Below, piece after piece: positions 19,602-28,952 of a stretch of 64,000 nt of DNA. Position 1 is the stretch's first letter. Every line of letters starts with the position of its first letter. The notes below the pieces were generated by a model. It was not told the DNA's origin. It made no database searches and saw only the letters and a program-made list of their open reading frames with translations. The stretch comes from Microbacterium fluvii (GTDB taxonomy: Bacteria; Actinomycetota; Actinomycetes; Actinomycetales; Microbacteriaceae), in the NCBI RefSeq assembly GCF_025515205.1, contig NZ_JAOPFX010000001.1, forward strand, positions 1,426,001 to 1,490,000, given 5' to 3'. The translations under genes and the position numbers were made by a program.

Positions 19602-20740
19602 TTCGCGTTCCTCTTGTAGAAGGGCAGGGTGGCGACGGTCGCGGGGATGCGGGTTCCGCGCACGTCGATGGTCAGGTCGGTTCCGGGGGCGCTGTGGGCG
19701 GGCGAGACGAAGGCCATGGCGATCGGATGCTGCAGCGTGGGGCTCAGGGCGCCGCTGGTGATCTCGCCCACGCGCTCGTCGCCGGCGTACACCTCGTAGC
19801 CCGCACGCCCCGCACGCTTGCCGTCGGCGACGAGGCCGACGAGCACCGGCGCGTCGGCGGCGACGACGGAGGCCAGGCCCGCCTTGCCGACGAACTCGCC
19901 CTTGTCGATCGCAACGACGCGACCGAGGCCGGCCTGAGCGGGGACGATGTCGAGCGAGAGCTCGTGGCCGTACAGCGGCATGCCGGCCTCCAGGCGCAGC
20001 GTGTCGCGCGCCGCGAGCCCTGCAGGCACGAGACCGAGGGGTGCCCCGGCGTCCAGCAGGGCGTCCCACAGGGCGCCGGCGGCGGCGACCGGGATCATGA
20101 GCTCGTAGCCGTCTTCTCCGGTGTAGCCGGTGCGGGCGATCAGGAGCGCCTCGCCGCCGAACTCGCCGCGGACGGCCGCGTAATAGGGCACGTCGGTCAG
20201 CGCCCGCTCGAGGCCCTCGATGCCCGGCGTCGCCTCGACGATCTGCCTGGCGACCGGCCCCTGCACCGCGATGAGCGCGAAGCTGTCGCTCGCGTCCTCG
20301 ACGGCGGCGACGCCCTGCCCGATGGCCGCGAAGTCGGCGGCGCGCTCCGCGAGGGCGGTGGCGACGGCCTCCCGGTTGCCGGCGTTGGAGATGACGAGGA
20401 ACCAGCCCTCGTCGAGCCGGTAGACGATGACGTCGTCGACGATGCCGCCCGATGCGGCCAGCACGAGCGAGTACTTGGCCTTGCCCACCGGCATCGTCGA
20501 GAGGCGTCCGGCCAGCGCATAGTCGAGGAAGGCTCCGGCGCCGTCGCCCTCGACGATGAACTCGGCCATGTGCGAGATGTCGAACAGTCCCGCGGCCGTG
20601 CGCACGGCGTGGTGCTCGGCGAGGTCGGAGGTGTAGCGCACCGGCATCATCCACCCGCCGAAGTCGGTGAACGAGGCGCCGAGGGCCTCATGGCGCGCGC
20701 GCAGCGACGTGTACCGCGGGTCGGCGGTCGGATCGGACAT
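19598..20740 (-). CDS. gcvT: Aminomethyltransferase (glycine cleavage T protein)
   Basis: 380-residue enzyme transferring the methylene group to tetrahydrofolate and releasing ammonia. The N-terminal motif [13 protein letters not shown] and the [10 protein letters not shown] segment are family signatures, and the GYTGEDGYE motif lies mid-protein. The ATG at 20740 with GGGAGA seven bases upstream was chosen; longer in-frame readings run through the riboswitch. It is the first gene of the operon, controlled by the upstream tandem glycine riboswitch. Confidence 0.96.
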   Translation of the reverse strand: MSDPTADPRYTSLRARHEALGASFTDFGGWMMPVRYTSDLAEHHAVRTAAGLFDISHMAEFIVEGDGAGAFLDYALAGRLSTMPVGKAKYSLVLAASGGIVDDVIVYRLDEGWFLVISNAGNREAVATALAERAADFAAIGQGVAAVEDASDSFALIAVQGPVARQIVEATPGIEGLERALTDVPYYAAVRGEFGGEALLIARTGYTGEDGYELMIPVAAAGALWDALLDAGAPLGLVPAGLAARDTLRLEAGMPLYGHELSLDIVPAQAGLGRVVAIDKGEFVGKAGLASVVAADAPVLVGLVADGKRAGRAGYEVYAGDERVGEITSGALSPTLQHPIAMAFVSPAHSAPGTDLTIDVRGTRIPATVATLPFYKRNAK

Positions 20741-20751
20741 GAGTTCTCCCG

Positions 20752-20773
20752 GTTCGGCGAGCAGACGCCGAAC
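20752..20773 (-). promoter_or_regulatory. Hairpin between glycine riboswitch and gcvT start
   Basis: Perfect eight-base arms (20752-20759 and 20766-20773) with a six-base loop, lying directly upstream of the gcvT ribosome binding site. It is positioned to be part of the riboswitch expression platform, probably controlling translation since no U-tract follows. Confidence 0.45.
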
Positions 20774-20803
20774 GGCGCCTGAGAACTCCCCCTCTGTCAT
20801 GGG

Positions 20804-20971
20804 CCTGAGAGTTTCGCGCCCTCGCAGCGGGAGGAGGCTTTCACCGTCGGCGGATGCCACAGGGCATCGCTTTTCAGAGCGGCCGGTGCGTCGCGGTACG
20901 CGTACCTGAGAGATTGGCGGGGAGGCTTGCTCCTTCGGTGCCCGGCGTGGTGCGCTCCGGGGCTCTCCCGC
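20804..20971 (-). ncRNA. Tandem glycine riboswitch upstream of gcvT
   Basis: On the minus strand two glycine-aptamer copies are readable. Aptamer 1 (about 20971-20905) begins CGGGAGAG, contains ACCGAAGGAGCAAGCC and closes with CTCTCAGG. Aptamer 2 (about 20900-20804) contains GACGGTGAAAGCC and closes with AACTCTCAGG. These are the conserved core elements of the gcvT RNA motif. Glycine binding is expected to switch on gcvTHP. A further copy of the CTCAGG-type element at about 20778-20783 suggests alternative pairing with the leader. Confidence 0.9.
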
Positions 20972-21022
20972 GACGAACATGCGGCCCGATGTTCGATTGC
21001 CCGGCCAGCATACCGGGCGGGA

Positions 21023-22201
21023 TCACCCCGTGCACGCTCCCGTCGACACCTCGCGTGTCAGGGTCGGCGCCACCTCCGCGACGGGGTCGAGCTCTGCCAT
21101 CGTCATGGCGTAGCCGAGCTCGGCGTCGTCTTCGGCGCGGGCGAAGACGATGCCGGCCACCGTGCCGTCCTCCGTCAGCAGCGGCCCACCGGAGTTGCCC
21201 GGCCGCACTTCGGCGGCCAGGGCGTAGACGTCGCGCAGCTGCACTCCGGTGTCGTAGATGTCGGGCACCGGCACGGCGCCCGCGCTGAGCACCTTCGCGG
21301 CGCCCATCGAGAACGGTCCGCCGTAGGGGTAGCCCTGCACGACAGCGCTCGCGCCGACCTCCAGCGTGTCGCCGAGGTCGAGGGGCTCTGCCGTGAGGCC
21401 GTCGGCGGCGAGGACGGCGAGGTCGTGCTGCGGGTCGAAGTACACGACCCGCGTCTCTACGGTCTCTCCCCCGGGGAACTGGGCGACCGGGCGGTCGACG
21501 CCGGCCACGACGTGGGCGTTCGTGACGATGCGGTCGTCGGCGACGACGAATCCGGTGCCGCTGGAGCTCGTGCCGCACGCGTAGGCGGTGCCCGAGACGC
21601 GGGCGACGGATGCTGCCGCCAGGGCGAGCTCGGGATCGTCGAGGTCGACGTCGGGCAGGGCCGTGTCGGCATCCACGTCGAAGAGGAGCCCCAGCGCGGG
21701 AAGCCCCTCCGGCAGCACCGCCTGGCGCAGCCGGGCGAGCCCCTCCGAGACGGGCGTCGGAGTGAGCCCGTCGATCGTGCGCAGCACCTGGGACGATCCG
21801 AGTGCCGACGAGATGATGGGCGCGCCCGTCACCGAGACGGTGGAGGCGACGAGCGAGAGCGACAGGGCCGTCACGACGACGCTCAGCGCGCCGCCCAGCA
21901 TCCGATCGAACACGCGCAGCGGCGTGCGTTCGACACCGCGGCTCAGCACGTCGCCGACCGCGCCGCCGATCGCCGTGCCCGCGATGACGAGCACGACCGC
22001 GAGCAGGATCACCGCGAGCGTGCGCCACTGCGGCCACGGCCACGCGTCGTTGACGATCGGAACGAGCCAGAACGCCGCCGCGCCGCCGACGACGAGGCCG
22101 ATGAGCGACCCTGCGCTCGCGACGAGCCCTCGCACGAGCCCGACGATCAGAGCGACGACGAGGATCGCGATCAGCGCGATGTCGACGAGGGTCACCCGCA
22201 C
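21023..22201 (-). CDS. MarP-like membrane serine protease (CvpA domain plus trypsin-like domain)
   Basis: 392-residue protein with four N-terminal membrane helices forming a CvpA-like domain (about 1-130), a linker, and an extracytoplasmic chymotrypsin-fold protease. The catalytic triad is visible: H230 in VTNAHVV, D260 in PQHDLAVL and S337 in RPGNSGGP. This matches mycobacterial MarP, which protects cells from acid and oxidative stress by periplasmic proteolysis. Cysteine 209 (YACGTSSSGTG) lies just before the catalytic histidine, and a second near the C-terminus could form a disulfide as in MarP. It precedes the gcv riboswitch on the same strand but is probably a separate unit. Confidence 0.88.
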   Translation of the reverse strand: MRVTLVDIALIAILVVALIVGLVRGLVASAGSLIGLVVGGAAAFWLVPIVNDAWPWPQWRTLAVILLAVVLVIAGTAIGGAVGDVLSRGVERTPLRVFDRMLGGALSVVVTALSLSLVASTVSVTGAPIISSALGSSQVLRTIDGLTPTPVSEGLARLRQAVLPEGLPALGLLFDVDADTALPDVDLDDPELALAAASVARVSGTAYACGTSSSGTGFVVADDRIVTNAHVVAGVDRPVAQFPGGETVETRVVYFDPQHDLAVLAADGLTAEPLDLGDTLEVGASAVVQGYPYGGPFSMGAAKVLSAGAVPVPDIYDTGVQLRDVYALAAEVRPGNSGGPLLTEDGTVAGIVFARAEDDAELGYAMTMAELDPVAEVAPTLTREVSTGACTG

Positions 22202-22234
22202 AGCGTAGGCAGGGAAGCTGGGCGATCGCCCCGG

Positions 22235-22264
22235 TTGCGGTTCTGGTCAGCATGACTCTAAGAT
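22235..22264 (+). promoter_or_regulatory. Candidate promoter of the NAD biosynthesis operon
   Basis: TTGCGG (22235-22240), 18-base spacer, TAAGAT (22259-22264), start near 22271 with a 47-base leader. The -10 overlaps the left arm of the palindromic operator, as expected for repression. Confidence 0.55.
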
Positions 22265-22287
22265 GGGCGCGTCCCCACTTAGAGTCA
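22253..22287 (+). promoter_or_regulatory. Palindromic operator, probably for NrtR
   Basis: TGACTCTAAG (22253-22262) and CTTAGAGTCA (22278-22287) are perfect inverted copies 15 bases apart, 30 bases before the regulator gene and overlapping the -10. NrtR-family regulators typically bind palindromes before nad genes; assignment to this NrtR is inference. Confidence 0.65.
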
Positions 22288-22317
22288 CTGTGACACGAAC
22301 CACGGGGACACGAACCC

Positions 22318-23037
22318 ATGAGCAGCGAAGACATCACCCGCGTGGCCGTCTCCACGGTCATCCTGAGCCTGAAGCGCGAGCCCGGCGACGAGCACGCGTC
22401 GGTCGTCATGCCGCTCGTGCGCCGCGTGCGCGATCCCTTCGAGGGCCGGTGGGCGCTCCCCGGGGGCTGGCTCGACGTGCACGAAGGGCTCGACGCGGCA
22501 GCCTCCCGCACCCTCGCCGAGACGACGGGGCTCTCGCCGAGCTACCTCGAGCAGCTCTATGCCTTCGGCGCCGTCGACCGCTCCCCCACCCGGGTCGTCT
22601 CGATCGTCTACTGGGCGCTCGTGCGCGCCGACGAGGTCGAGCAGGCCCACCCGCAGGAGAACGTGGCCTGGTTCGACACCGCAGACCTGCCGCCGCTCGC
22701 CTTCGACCACGACGAGATCGTGGGCTACGCCCTGTGGCGCCTTCGGAGCAAGGTCGGCTACAGCCGCATCGCCCACGGGCTGCTGCCGGGCGAATTCACC
22801 CTCGCCGAGCTGCGCGAGGTCTACGAGGCGATCTTCGGGCGGCGCCTGGATCCTGCGAACTTCCGCCGCCAGGTCGAGAACTCGGGAAACCTCATCCCGA
22901 CCGACCGCTTCCGCACCGGCAGCCACCGCCCCGCGCGCCTGTACCGCTACAACCGCGAAGTCGAGCTCGCCGACCGCGGCCCCCTCACCCACGGCCTCGC
23001 GCCGGCTCCCCTCCCCAGCGAATCGAGCAGATCATGA
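22318..23037 (+). CDS. nrtR: NrtR-like NUDIX transcriptional regulator of NAD biosynthesis
   Basis: 239-residue protein with a NUDIX-like N-terminal domain (residues 1-150) and a winged-helix C-terminal domain (about 160-225) beginning LPGEFTLAELREVYEAIFGR, the usual NrtR pattern. The NUDIX box is degenerate: GWLDVHEGLDAAASRTLAET shows R-T and A-E where hydrolases have R-E and E-E, consistent with an ADP-ribose sensor and not an enzyme. It is the first gene of the operon, overlapping nadA by four bases, with a strong palindrome 30 bases upstream. Autoregulation is inferred from position. Confidence 0.88.
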   Translation: MSSEDITRVAVSTVILSLKREPGDEHASVVMPLVRRVRDPFEGRWALPGGWLDVHEGLDAAASRTLAETTGLSPSYLEQLYAFGAVDRSPTRVVSIVYWALVRADEVEQAHPQENVAWFDTADLPPLAFDHDEIVGYALWRLRSKVGYSRIAHGLLPGEFTLAELREVYEAIFGRRLDPANFRRQVENSGNLIPTDRFRTGSHRPARLYRYNREVELADRGPLTHGLAPAPLPSESSRS

Positions 23038-24347
23038 CCGCCACCGCACTGTCCCTCCAGCCCCGCCCCATCGACCCGTCCGTCGACCACGAGATCCAGG
23101 CGATCGTCTCGGGCGACCTCGTCGGCGAGACGTGCAACACCGACCTCGCCGCCGGCCCCTGGGACTTCGATTCCCGCCCCGGCTACGGCCCCGGCGCCTC
23201 GATGGGCGACGTCATCCCCACCGGCGCCCCGCGGCAGGGAGAGCTCCCCGCCGAATACCGCGCGGCCTCCGACGAAGAGCTGGCGGCACGCATCCGCGCC
23301 GCCAAAGCGACCCTCGGCGACCGGGTCGTGATCCTCGGGCACTTCTACCAGCGCGAAGAGGTCGTGGAGCACGCCGACTATCTCGGCGACTCGTTCCAGC
23401 TCGCGGGCTTTGCGAAGCAGCATCCGGCGGCCGAGGCGATCGTGTTCTGCGGCGTGCACTTCATGGCCGAGACCGCCGACCTGCTCTCACAGCCCGAGCA
23501 GGCCGTCATCCTGCCGAACCTCGCGGCCGGCTGCTCGATGGCCGACATGGCCGACATCGACCAGGTCGAGGAGTGCTGGGAGCAGCTGAGCGAGCTCTAC
23601 GGCGACATGGAGGCGGTCGACGCCGACGGCCGCGTGCCCGTCGTGCCGGTGACCTATATGAACTCGTCGGCGGCCATCAAAGGGTTCGTCGGGCGGCACG
23701 GGGGCATCGTCTGCACCTCGTCGAACGCCCGCACAGTGCTCGAGTGGGCGTTCGCCCGCGGCCGGCGCGTGCTCTTCTTCCCCGACCAGCACCTGGGCCG
23801 CAACACCGCCAAGGCGATGGGCGTGCCGCTCGCGCAGATGCCGATGTGGAACCCGCGCAAGCCCCTCGGCGGCTCGTCGGCCGCCGAGCTGCAGGAGGCG
23901 ACCGTGATTCTGTGGCACGGCTTCTGCTCGGTGCACCGGCGGTTCACCGTCGCCCAGATCGACAAGGCCCGCGCCGAGCACCCCGGCGTGCGCGTCATCG
24001 TGCATCCGGAATGCCCCATGGAGGTCGTCGACGCCGCCGATGAGGCGGGCTCGACCGACTACATCCGCAAGGCGATCGCCGCCGCGACCGAGCCGACGAC
24101 CTTCGCCGTGGGCACCGAGATCAACCTCGTGCAGCGCCTGGCCGCCGAGCACCCCGAGCACGAGATCTTCTGCCTCGACCCGGTCGTGTGCCCGTGCTCG
24201 ACGATGTACCGCATCCACCCCGGCTACCTCGCGTGGGTGCTCGAAGAGCTCGTCGCGGGCCGCGTCGTCAACCGCATCACGGTGCCCGCAGACGTGGCCG
24301 ACCCTGCGCGCGTCGCCCTCGAGCGGATGCTGGCGGCCCGGCCATGA
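23034..24347 (+). CDS. nadA: Quinolinate synthase
   Basis: 437-residue [4Fe-4S] enzyme condensing iminoaspartate with dihydroxyacetone phosphate to quinolinate. VILGHFYQREEVVEHADYLG and the long-type NadA cysteines are visible in FCGVHFM, GCSMADM and the C-terminal VVCPCSTMYRIHP. ATG at 23034 overlaps the nrtR stop by four bases. The N-terminal extension of about 90 residues before the catalytic domain is typical of the actinobacterial long form. It sits with nadB and nadC in a complete de novo quinolinate pathway. Confidence 0.97.
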   Translation: MTATALSLQPRPIDPSVDHEIQAIVSGDLVGETCNTDLAAGPWDFDSRPGYGPGASMGDVIPTGAPRQGELPAEYRAASDEELAARIRAAKATLGDRVVILGHFYQREEVVEHADYLGDSFQLAGFAKQHPAAEAIVFCGVHFMAETADLLSQPEQAVILPNLAAGCSMADMADIDQVEECWEQLSELYGDMEAVDADGRVPVVPVTYMNSSAAIKGFVGRHGGIVCTSSNARTVLEWAFARGRRVLFFPDQHLGRNTAKAMGVPLAQMPMWNPRKPLGGSSAAELQEATVILWHGFCSVHRRFTVAQIDKARAEHPGVRVIVHPECPMEVVDAADEAGSTDYIRKAIAAATEPTTFAVGTEINLVQRLAAEHPEHEIFCLDPVVCPCSTMYRIHPGYLAWVLEELVAGRVVNRITVPADVADPARVALERMLAARP

Positions 24348-25957
24348 CGACGCCGCACGCGGTCGTCGTCGGCAGCGGCATCGCCGGGCTCACGGCGGCG
24401 CTGCACGCCGCGGCGAGCGGCTGCCGGGTGACGCTTGTGACGAAGGACGAGCTCGAGCACGCCAACACGCGCTTCGCGCAGGGCGGCATCGCGGGGGTCA
24501 TGTTCGACGACGACTCCGCCGAGGACCACGTGCGCGACACGCTCGTCGCCGGCGCCGGGCTGAACGACCCCGAGGCCGTGCGGGTGCTCGTCGACGAGGG
24601 GCCTGCGCGCATCCGCGAGCTGATCGCACTCGGTGTCGCCTTCGACCGCGACGCCGACGGCGCGCTGGTGAAGGGCCTCGAGGCCGCCCACTCCTACCCG
24701 CGCATCCTGCACGCCGGCGGCGATGCGACCGGCATCGCCATCGAGCGGGCCCTCGTCGCGCATCTTCGGGCGGGCGAGGTCGAGGTGATCGAGCACGCCT
24801 TCCTCGTCGACCTCGTCGTGACCGCCGGCCGCGTCACCGGCGTCGACCTGCTGGTGGGACAGAGCCGCACCTCTCTGACCGCAGACGCGGTGATCCTCGC
24901 CACCGGCGGCGCGGGCCAGCTCTACGAGCACACCACGAATCCACCGGTCGCGACCGGCGACGGCATCGCCGCGGCGCTGCGCGCGGGCGCGGCGGTGCGC
25001 GACCTCGAGTTCTTCCAGTTCCACCCGACGGTGCTCGCGGTCGGCGACGCGTTCCTCGTGTCGGAGGCCGTGCGCGGAGAGGGCGCGACCCTTCTCGACG
25101 CCGAGCGCCGCCGGTTCGCCTTCGACGCGCACCCCGACGGCGAGCTGGCGCCCCGCGACGTCGTCGCCCGCGCGATCGCCGAGCGCATGGCGGCGCAGCA
25201 CGGTGCACCGGTGCTGCTGGACGCGACCGGGCTGCGCCCCACCCCTGCAGAGACAGCGGCTTTCCTGGCGCGGCGTTTTCCGACGATCGACGCGGCGGTC
25301 AGGGCACGAGGTCTCGACTGGGCGCGCGAGCCGATCCCGGTGACGCCCGCCGCGCACTACCTCATGGGCGGCGTGGTCACCGATCTGCGCGGCCGCACGA
25401 GCCTCCCGGGGCTCTACGCCGTCGGAGAGGCCGCCTGCACCGGCGTGCACGGCGCCAACCGGCTCGCCTCGAACTCGCTGCTCGAAGGTGCGGTCTTCGG
25501 CGCGCGCGCCGGCGATGCGGTGGCGGCGGATGCCGCATCCCTGGCATGGCCGGTGGCCCCGGCATCCGCCCCGCGCGAGCCGAGGGACTCGGGCGGCGTC
25601 GCGCCGGCCTTCACCCGCGCCGCGCTGCAGGAGCTGCTCTGGGAGCACGCCGGACTCGTGCGGGACGCGGCGGGGCTCGAGCGTGCCGCATCCGTGCTCG
25701 CCGCGTGGCGCGCGCAGCCCCGCACGCCGTGCACGGTCGCCGAGTTCGAGGACGACAACCTGCTCGCGGTCGGCACGGCTCTCGTCGACGCGGCCCTGGT
25801 GCGCACCGCATCGGCCGGAGCGCACTTCCGCTCCGACGCGGCGGCGACCCCTCTCGCGGTCCCCCGTGCCGCTGCACCCGAATCACATGCTGACCAGCCG
25901 ATCGCGCTGAGCGCGGCGCGACTCACGCCGCTCACCACCCGAGAAGGAGCAGCCTGA
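24344..25957 (+). CDS. nadB: L-aspartate oxidase
   Basis: 537-residue FAD enzyme oxidising L-aspartate to iminoaspartate for NadA. The dinucleotide fold VVVGSGIAGLTAAL is at the N-terminus, followed by NTRFAQGGIAG and the fumarate-reductase-like FHPTVL and TPAAHYLMGGV motifs. ATG at 24344 overlaps nadA by four bases. The last about 120 residues are alanine-rich and poorly conserved in appearance. Flavin activity is expected in the cytoplasm. Confidence 0.96.
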   Translation: MTTPHAVVVGSGIAGLTAALHAAASGCRVTLVTKDELEHANTRFAQGGIAGVMFDDDSAEDHVRDTLVAGAGLNDPEAVRVLVDEGPARIRELIALGVAFDRDADGALVKGLEAAHSYPRILHAGGDATGIAIERALVAHLRAGEVEVIEHAFLVDLVVTAGRVTGVDLLVGQSRTSLTADAVILATGGAGQLYEHTTNPPVATGDGIAAALRAGAAVRDLEFFQFHPTVLAVGDAFLVSEAVRGEGATLLDAERRRFAFDAHPDGELAPRDVVARAIAERMAAQHGAPVLLDATGLRPTPAETAAFLARRFPTIDAAVRARGLDWAREPIPVTPAAHYLMGGVVTDLRGRTSLPGLYAVGEAACTGVHGANRLASNSLLEGAVFGARAGDAVAADAASLAWPVAPASAPREPRDSGGVAPAFTRAALQELLWEHAGLVRDAAGLERAASVLAAWRAQPRTPCTVAEFEDDNLLAVGTALVDAALVRTASAGAHFRSDAAATPLAVPRAAAPESHADQPIALSAARLTPLTTREGAA

Positions 25958-26817
25958 TGCTCACCCGCGCCGTCATCGACCGCGTCGTCACCGCCGCTCT
26001 CGAAGAGGACGCGCCGTGGGGCGACCTCACGAGCGACTACCTGATTCCCGCGGATGCCGTCGCCACCGCGGACCTCGCCGCCCGCGAGCCGGGGGTCTTC
26101 AGCGGCGCGGAGGTGTTCGAGGCGGCGTTCCGGCTGACCGACCCTCGGGTGCACGTGCAGCCGGTCGCCGAGGACGGCGAGTGGTTCGAGCCGGGCGCCG
26201 TGCTCGCCGTCGTCACGGGGCCCGCCCGCGCCGTGCTCACGGCGGAGCGGATCGGCCTCAACTTCGCCCAGCGCATGTCGGGCATCGCGACCCTCACGGG
26301 GCGCTACGTCGCCGAGGTCGCCCACACCGGTGCGCGGATCGTCGACACCCGCAAGACCACGCCGGGGCTGCGGGTGTTCGAGCGCCATGCCGTGCGCAAC
26401 GGCGGCGGCTACAACCACCGCTTCTCGCTGTCTGACGCGGTGATGGCCAAAGACAACCATCTCGCGGTGCTCACCCGTCACGGCGCCTCGCTCACGCAGG
26501 CGCTGCTGGCCGCGCGCGCCCGCCTGCCGCACACGGCCCACCTCGAAGTGGAGGTCGATCGCGTCGACCAGATCGAGGCGGTGCTGGCCGCTGACGTCGA
26601 CACGATCATGCTCGACAACTTCTCGCTCGACGACCTGCGCCGCGGGGTGGAGCTCATCGCGGGGCGCGCGACGGTCGAGGCGTCGGGCGGGGTCACCCTC
26701 GAGACGGTGCGCGCGATCGCCGAGACCGGGGTCGACGTCATCTCGGTGGGCGCACTCACCCACTCGGCGCCGGCGCTCGACCTGGGCCTCGACATCCGCA
26801 TCTCGACCGAGGGCTGA
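25957..26817 (+). CDS. nadC: Nicotinate-nucleotide diphosphorylase (carboxylating)
   Basis: 286-residue enzyme (quinolinate phosphoribosyltransferase) forming nicotinate mononucleotide from quinolinate and PRPP. LNFAQRMSGIATLT, IVDTRKTTPGLR and GGGYNHRFSLSD are the family active-site motifs, carrying the PRPP- and quinolinate-binding Arg and Lys residues. The ATG at 25957 shares one base with the nadB stop and follows AGAAGGAG. Length is normal. Confidence 0.97.
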   Translation: MLTRAVIDRVVTAALEEDAPWGDLTSDYLIPADAVATADLAAREPGVFSGAEVFEAAFRLTDPRVHVQPVAEDGEWFEPGAVLAVVTGPARAVLTAERIGLNFAQRMSGIATLTGRYVAEVAHTGARIVDTRKTTPGLRVFERHAVRNGGGYNHRFSLSDAVMAKDNHLAVLTRHGASLTQALLAARARLPHTAHLEVEVDRVDQIEAVLAADVDTIMLDNFSLDDLRRGVELIAGRATVEASGGVTLETVRAIAETGVDVISVGALTHSAPALDLGLDIRISTEG

Positions 26818-26819
26818 CC

Positions 26820-27953
26820 GTGCTCTACCTCGACAGCGCGGCGACCACGCCGGTGCGCCCCGAGGTGCTCGAGGCGATGCTGCCGTTCCTCACCGACCGC
26901 TTCGGCAATCCCTCGAGCCACCACACCGTGGGCGAGCAGGCGGCCGCCGCCCTCGACGACGCGCGGCGACGGGTCGCGACGGTGCTCGGCTTCCGCCCCG
27001 GCGACGTCGTCTTCACCTCCGGCGGCACCGAGGCCGACAATCTCGCCATCAAGGGCATCGCGGTCGCCGCGCTGGTGAACGACGCGAAGCGACATGTCGT
27101 GACGACGCCGATCGAGCACGAGTCGATCCTCGCGTCGGTCGACTACCTGCAGCGCGTGCACGGGTTCGATGTGACCCTCGTGCCCGTGGACGGTGACGGG
27201 CTGGTCGATCCCGCGGAGGTCGCCGCATCCGTCCGAGACGACACGGCGCTCATCAGCATCGGGTACGCCAACAACGAGGTGGGCACCGTGCAGGATGCCG
27301 CCGGCCTCGCAGCCGTCGCGCACGAGCATCGCGTGCCGCTGCACCTGGATGCCGTGCAGGCGGCCGGCTGGCTGCCGCTTTCGGGGCTCGGCGCCGATGC
27401 CCTCTCGATCGCGGGACACAAGCTGGGCGCGCCGCAGGGAACCGGCGCCCTCGCGGTCCGAGGGCGCGTGCCGGTCGAGCCCCTGCTGCACGGGGGCGGC
27501 CAGGAGCGCGGACGCCGCAGCGGCACCGAGAATGTCGCAGGGGCCGTGGCCCTGGCCACTGCCCTGGAGCTCGCCGAGCGCGAGCGTGAAGCGGATGGGG
27601 CGCGGATCGGAGCTCTGCGCGACGCCTTCATCGGCGGCGTGCTCGCGGCCGTACCGGCCGCCCGGCTCACCGGCCACCCGGTGCGGCGCCTCCCCGGCAC
27701 CGCGAGCTTCACGTTCGCCGGCACGAGCGGCGAGGCGGTGCTGCTCGAGCTCGAACGGCGAGGTGTCGTCAGCTCGAGCGGCTCGGCGTGCGCCGCCGGC
27801 AGCGACGAGCCCTCGCACGTGCTGCTCGCCATGGGGATCGAGCCCGAGGTCGCCCAGACCGCCGTGCGCTTCACCTTCGGCCACGGCGCCGACGTGCCGC
27901 CCGAGGCTCTCGCGGCGGCGGTCGCCGCATCCGTCGCCGCCGTCGGCGGCTGA
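26820..27953 (+). CDS. Cysteine desulfurase (NadS-like)
   Basis: 377-residue PLP enzyme of the NifS/IscS class delivering cysteine sulfur for Fe-S clusters. PLP lysine in SIAGHKLGAPQGTG and active-site cysteine in SSSGSACAAGSDEPSH are present. GTG start lies 2 bases after the nadC stop. Its place at the end of nrtR-nadABC suggests the NadS role, building the cluster of NadA; this context call is inference, while the enzyme class is clear. Confidence 0.93.
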   Translation: MLYLDSAATTPVRPEVLEAMLPFLTDRFGNPSSHHTVGEQAAAALDDARRRVATVLGFRPGDVVFTSGGTEADNLAIKGIAVAALVNDAKRHVVTTPIEHESILASVDYLQRVHGFDVTLVPVDGDGLVDPAEVAASVRDDTALISIGYANNEVGTVQDAAGLAAVAHEHRVPLHLDAVQAAGWLPLSGLGADALSIAGHKLGAPQGTGALAVRGRVPVEPLLHGGGQERGRRSGTENVAGAVALATALELAEREREADGARIGALRDAFIGGVLAAVPAARLTGHPVRRLPGTASFTFAGTSGEAVLLELERRGVVSSSGSACAAGSDEPSHVLLAMGIEPEVAQTAVRFTFGHGADVPPEALAAAVAASVAAVGG

Positions 27954-27975
27954 CCCCGACCGCCACGCGAGCACC

Positions 27976-27981
27976 TAGACT
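27976..27981 (+). promoter_or_regulatory. Probable -10 element of a leaderless mRNA
   Basis: TAGACT ends six bases before the GTG of the glycosyltransferase gene. The preceding bases hold no Shine-Dalgarno sequence. The 34-base gap after the nadS-type gene means this gene may have its own transcript. Confidence 0.45.
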
Positions 27982-27987
27982 CGCCCC

Positions 27988-28929
27988 GTGCAGCCCGTCG
28001 TCACGATCATCGTCCCCGGCTTCGAGGTGGCGCCCTACGCGCACGAGGCGCTGGAATCGCTGCGCGCGCAGACGCTGACCGGGTGGTCGGCGATCCTCGT
28101 CGACGACGCATCGACCGACGGCACCGGCGAGATCTTCGCCGCTGCCGCCGAGGCAGATCCGCGGTTCCGCCTCGTGCGGCACCGCACCCGCCAGGGGCTC
28201 GCCGTCGCCCGCAACACGGGGCTCGATCTGGTGCGCACGCCGCTGGTCGGCTTTCTCGACGCCGACGATGTGCTCACGCCAGGGGCTCTCGAGCGGCTCG
28301 TCGGCGTGCTCGACGACACCGGCAGCGACTTCGCCGTCGGCGCGTACGTGCGGCTGCGGCCCGATGCCGACGGCGGCTATGCCGCGGGCGAGGTGCAGCC
28401 GTGGGTGGCTGCGGCGACCGATCCCGAGCGGCGGCGCACGACGATCGACGAGCACCCCGAGGCATCCGGCAACATCGTCGCCTGGTCGAAGGTGAGCCGC
28501 ATGGACCTCTGGCGGCGCACCGGGCTGCGCTTCCCCGCCGGTCGCCTGTACGAAGATCAGGTGGTCGCCCAGCAGATGTACGCGGCGGCTCGCGGATTCG
28601 ACGTCGTGCCCGATGTCGTCGTGCAGTGGCGCGTGCGCGCCGACGGCACGTCGATCACCCAGACCAAAGACGCACTGCCGGTGCTGCGCGAGTACCTCGC
28701 GGCGATGGCCGGGGGGATCGGCGTGCTCGAGGCCGCGGGGCATCGGGCCGCCGTGCGCGCCCGGGTGCGACTGATCCAGCAGATGGATCTGCCGAGCCTC
28801 GTCGAGATCGCCCAGACCCACCCGGACGTGACCTACCGCCGCGAACTCGGCGCGTTCGTGCGCGACCTCGCCGGCCGCGGCGGCGACCTCCCGCCGTCGG
28901 ATGCGGCCGCCGCCGCATCCCTCTGGTGA
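27988..28929 (+). CDS. Family 2 glycosyltransferase
   Basis: 313-residue GT-A fold protein. TIIVPGFEVAPYAHEALESL opens the nucleotide-sugar domain, LVDDASTDGTGE supplies the first aspartates and FLDADDVL the metal-binding D-x-D. No membrane segment is seen, so it is probably a peripheral cytoplasmic enzyme acting on a cell-surface glycan. Donor and acceptor cannot be inferred, and no other glycan genes are nearby. The GTG start is placed by the beginning of the Rossmann-like strand and a -10-like hexamer six bases upstream. Confidence 0.88.
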   Translation: MQPVVTIIVPGFEVAPYAHEALESLRAQTLTGWSAILVDDASTDGTGEIFAAAAEADPRFRLVRHRTRQGLAVARNTGLDLVRTPLVGFLDADDVLTPGALERLVGVLDDTGSDFAVGAYVRLRPDADGGYAAGEVQPWVAAATDPERRRTTIDEHPEASGNIVAWSKVSRMDLWRRTGLRFPAGRLYEDQVVAQQMYAAARGFDVVPDVVVQWRVRADGTSITQTKDALPVLREYLAAMAGGIGVLEAAGHRAAVRARVRLIQQMDLPSLVEIAQTHPDVTYRRELGAFVRDLAGRGGDLPPSDAAAAASLW

Positions 28930-28952
28930 CCGTCCCCGCCTGATGCCCCCTC

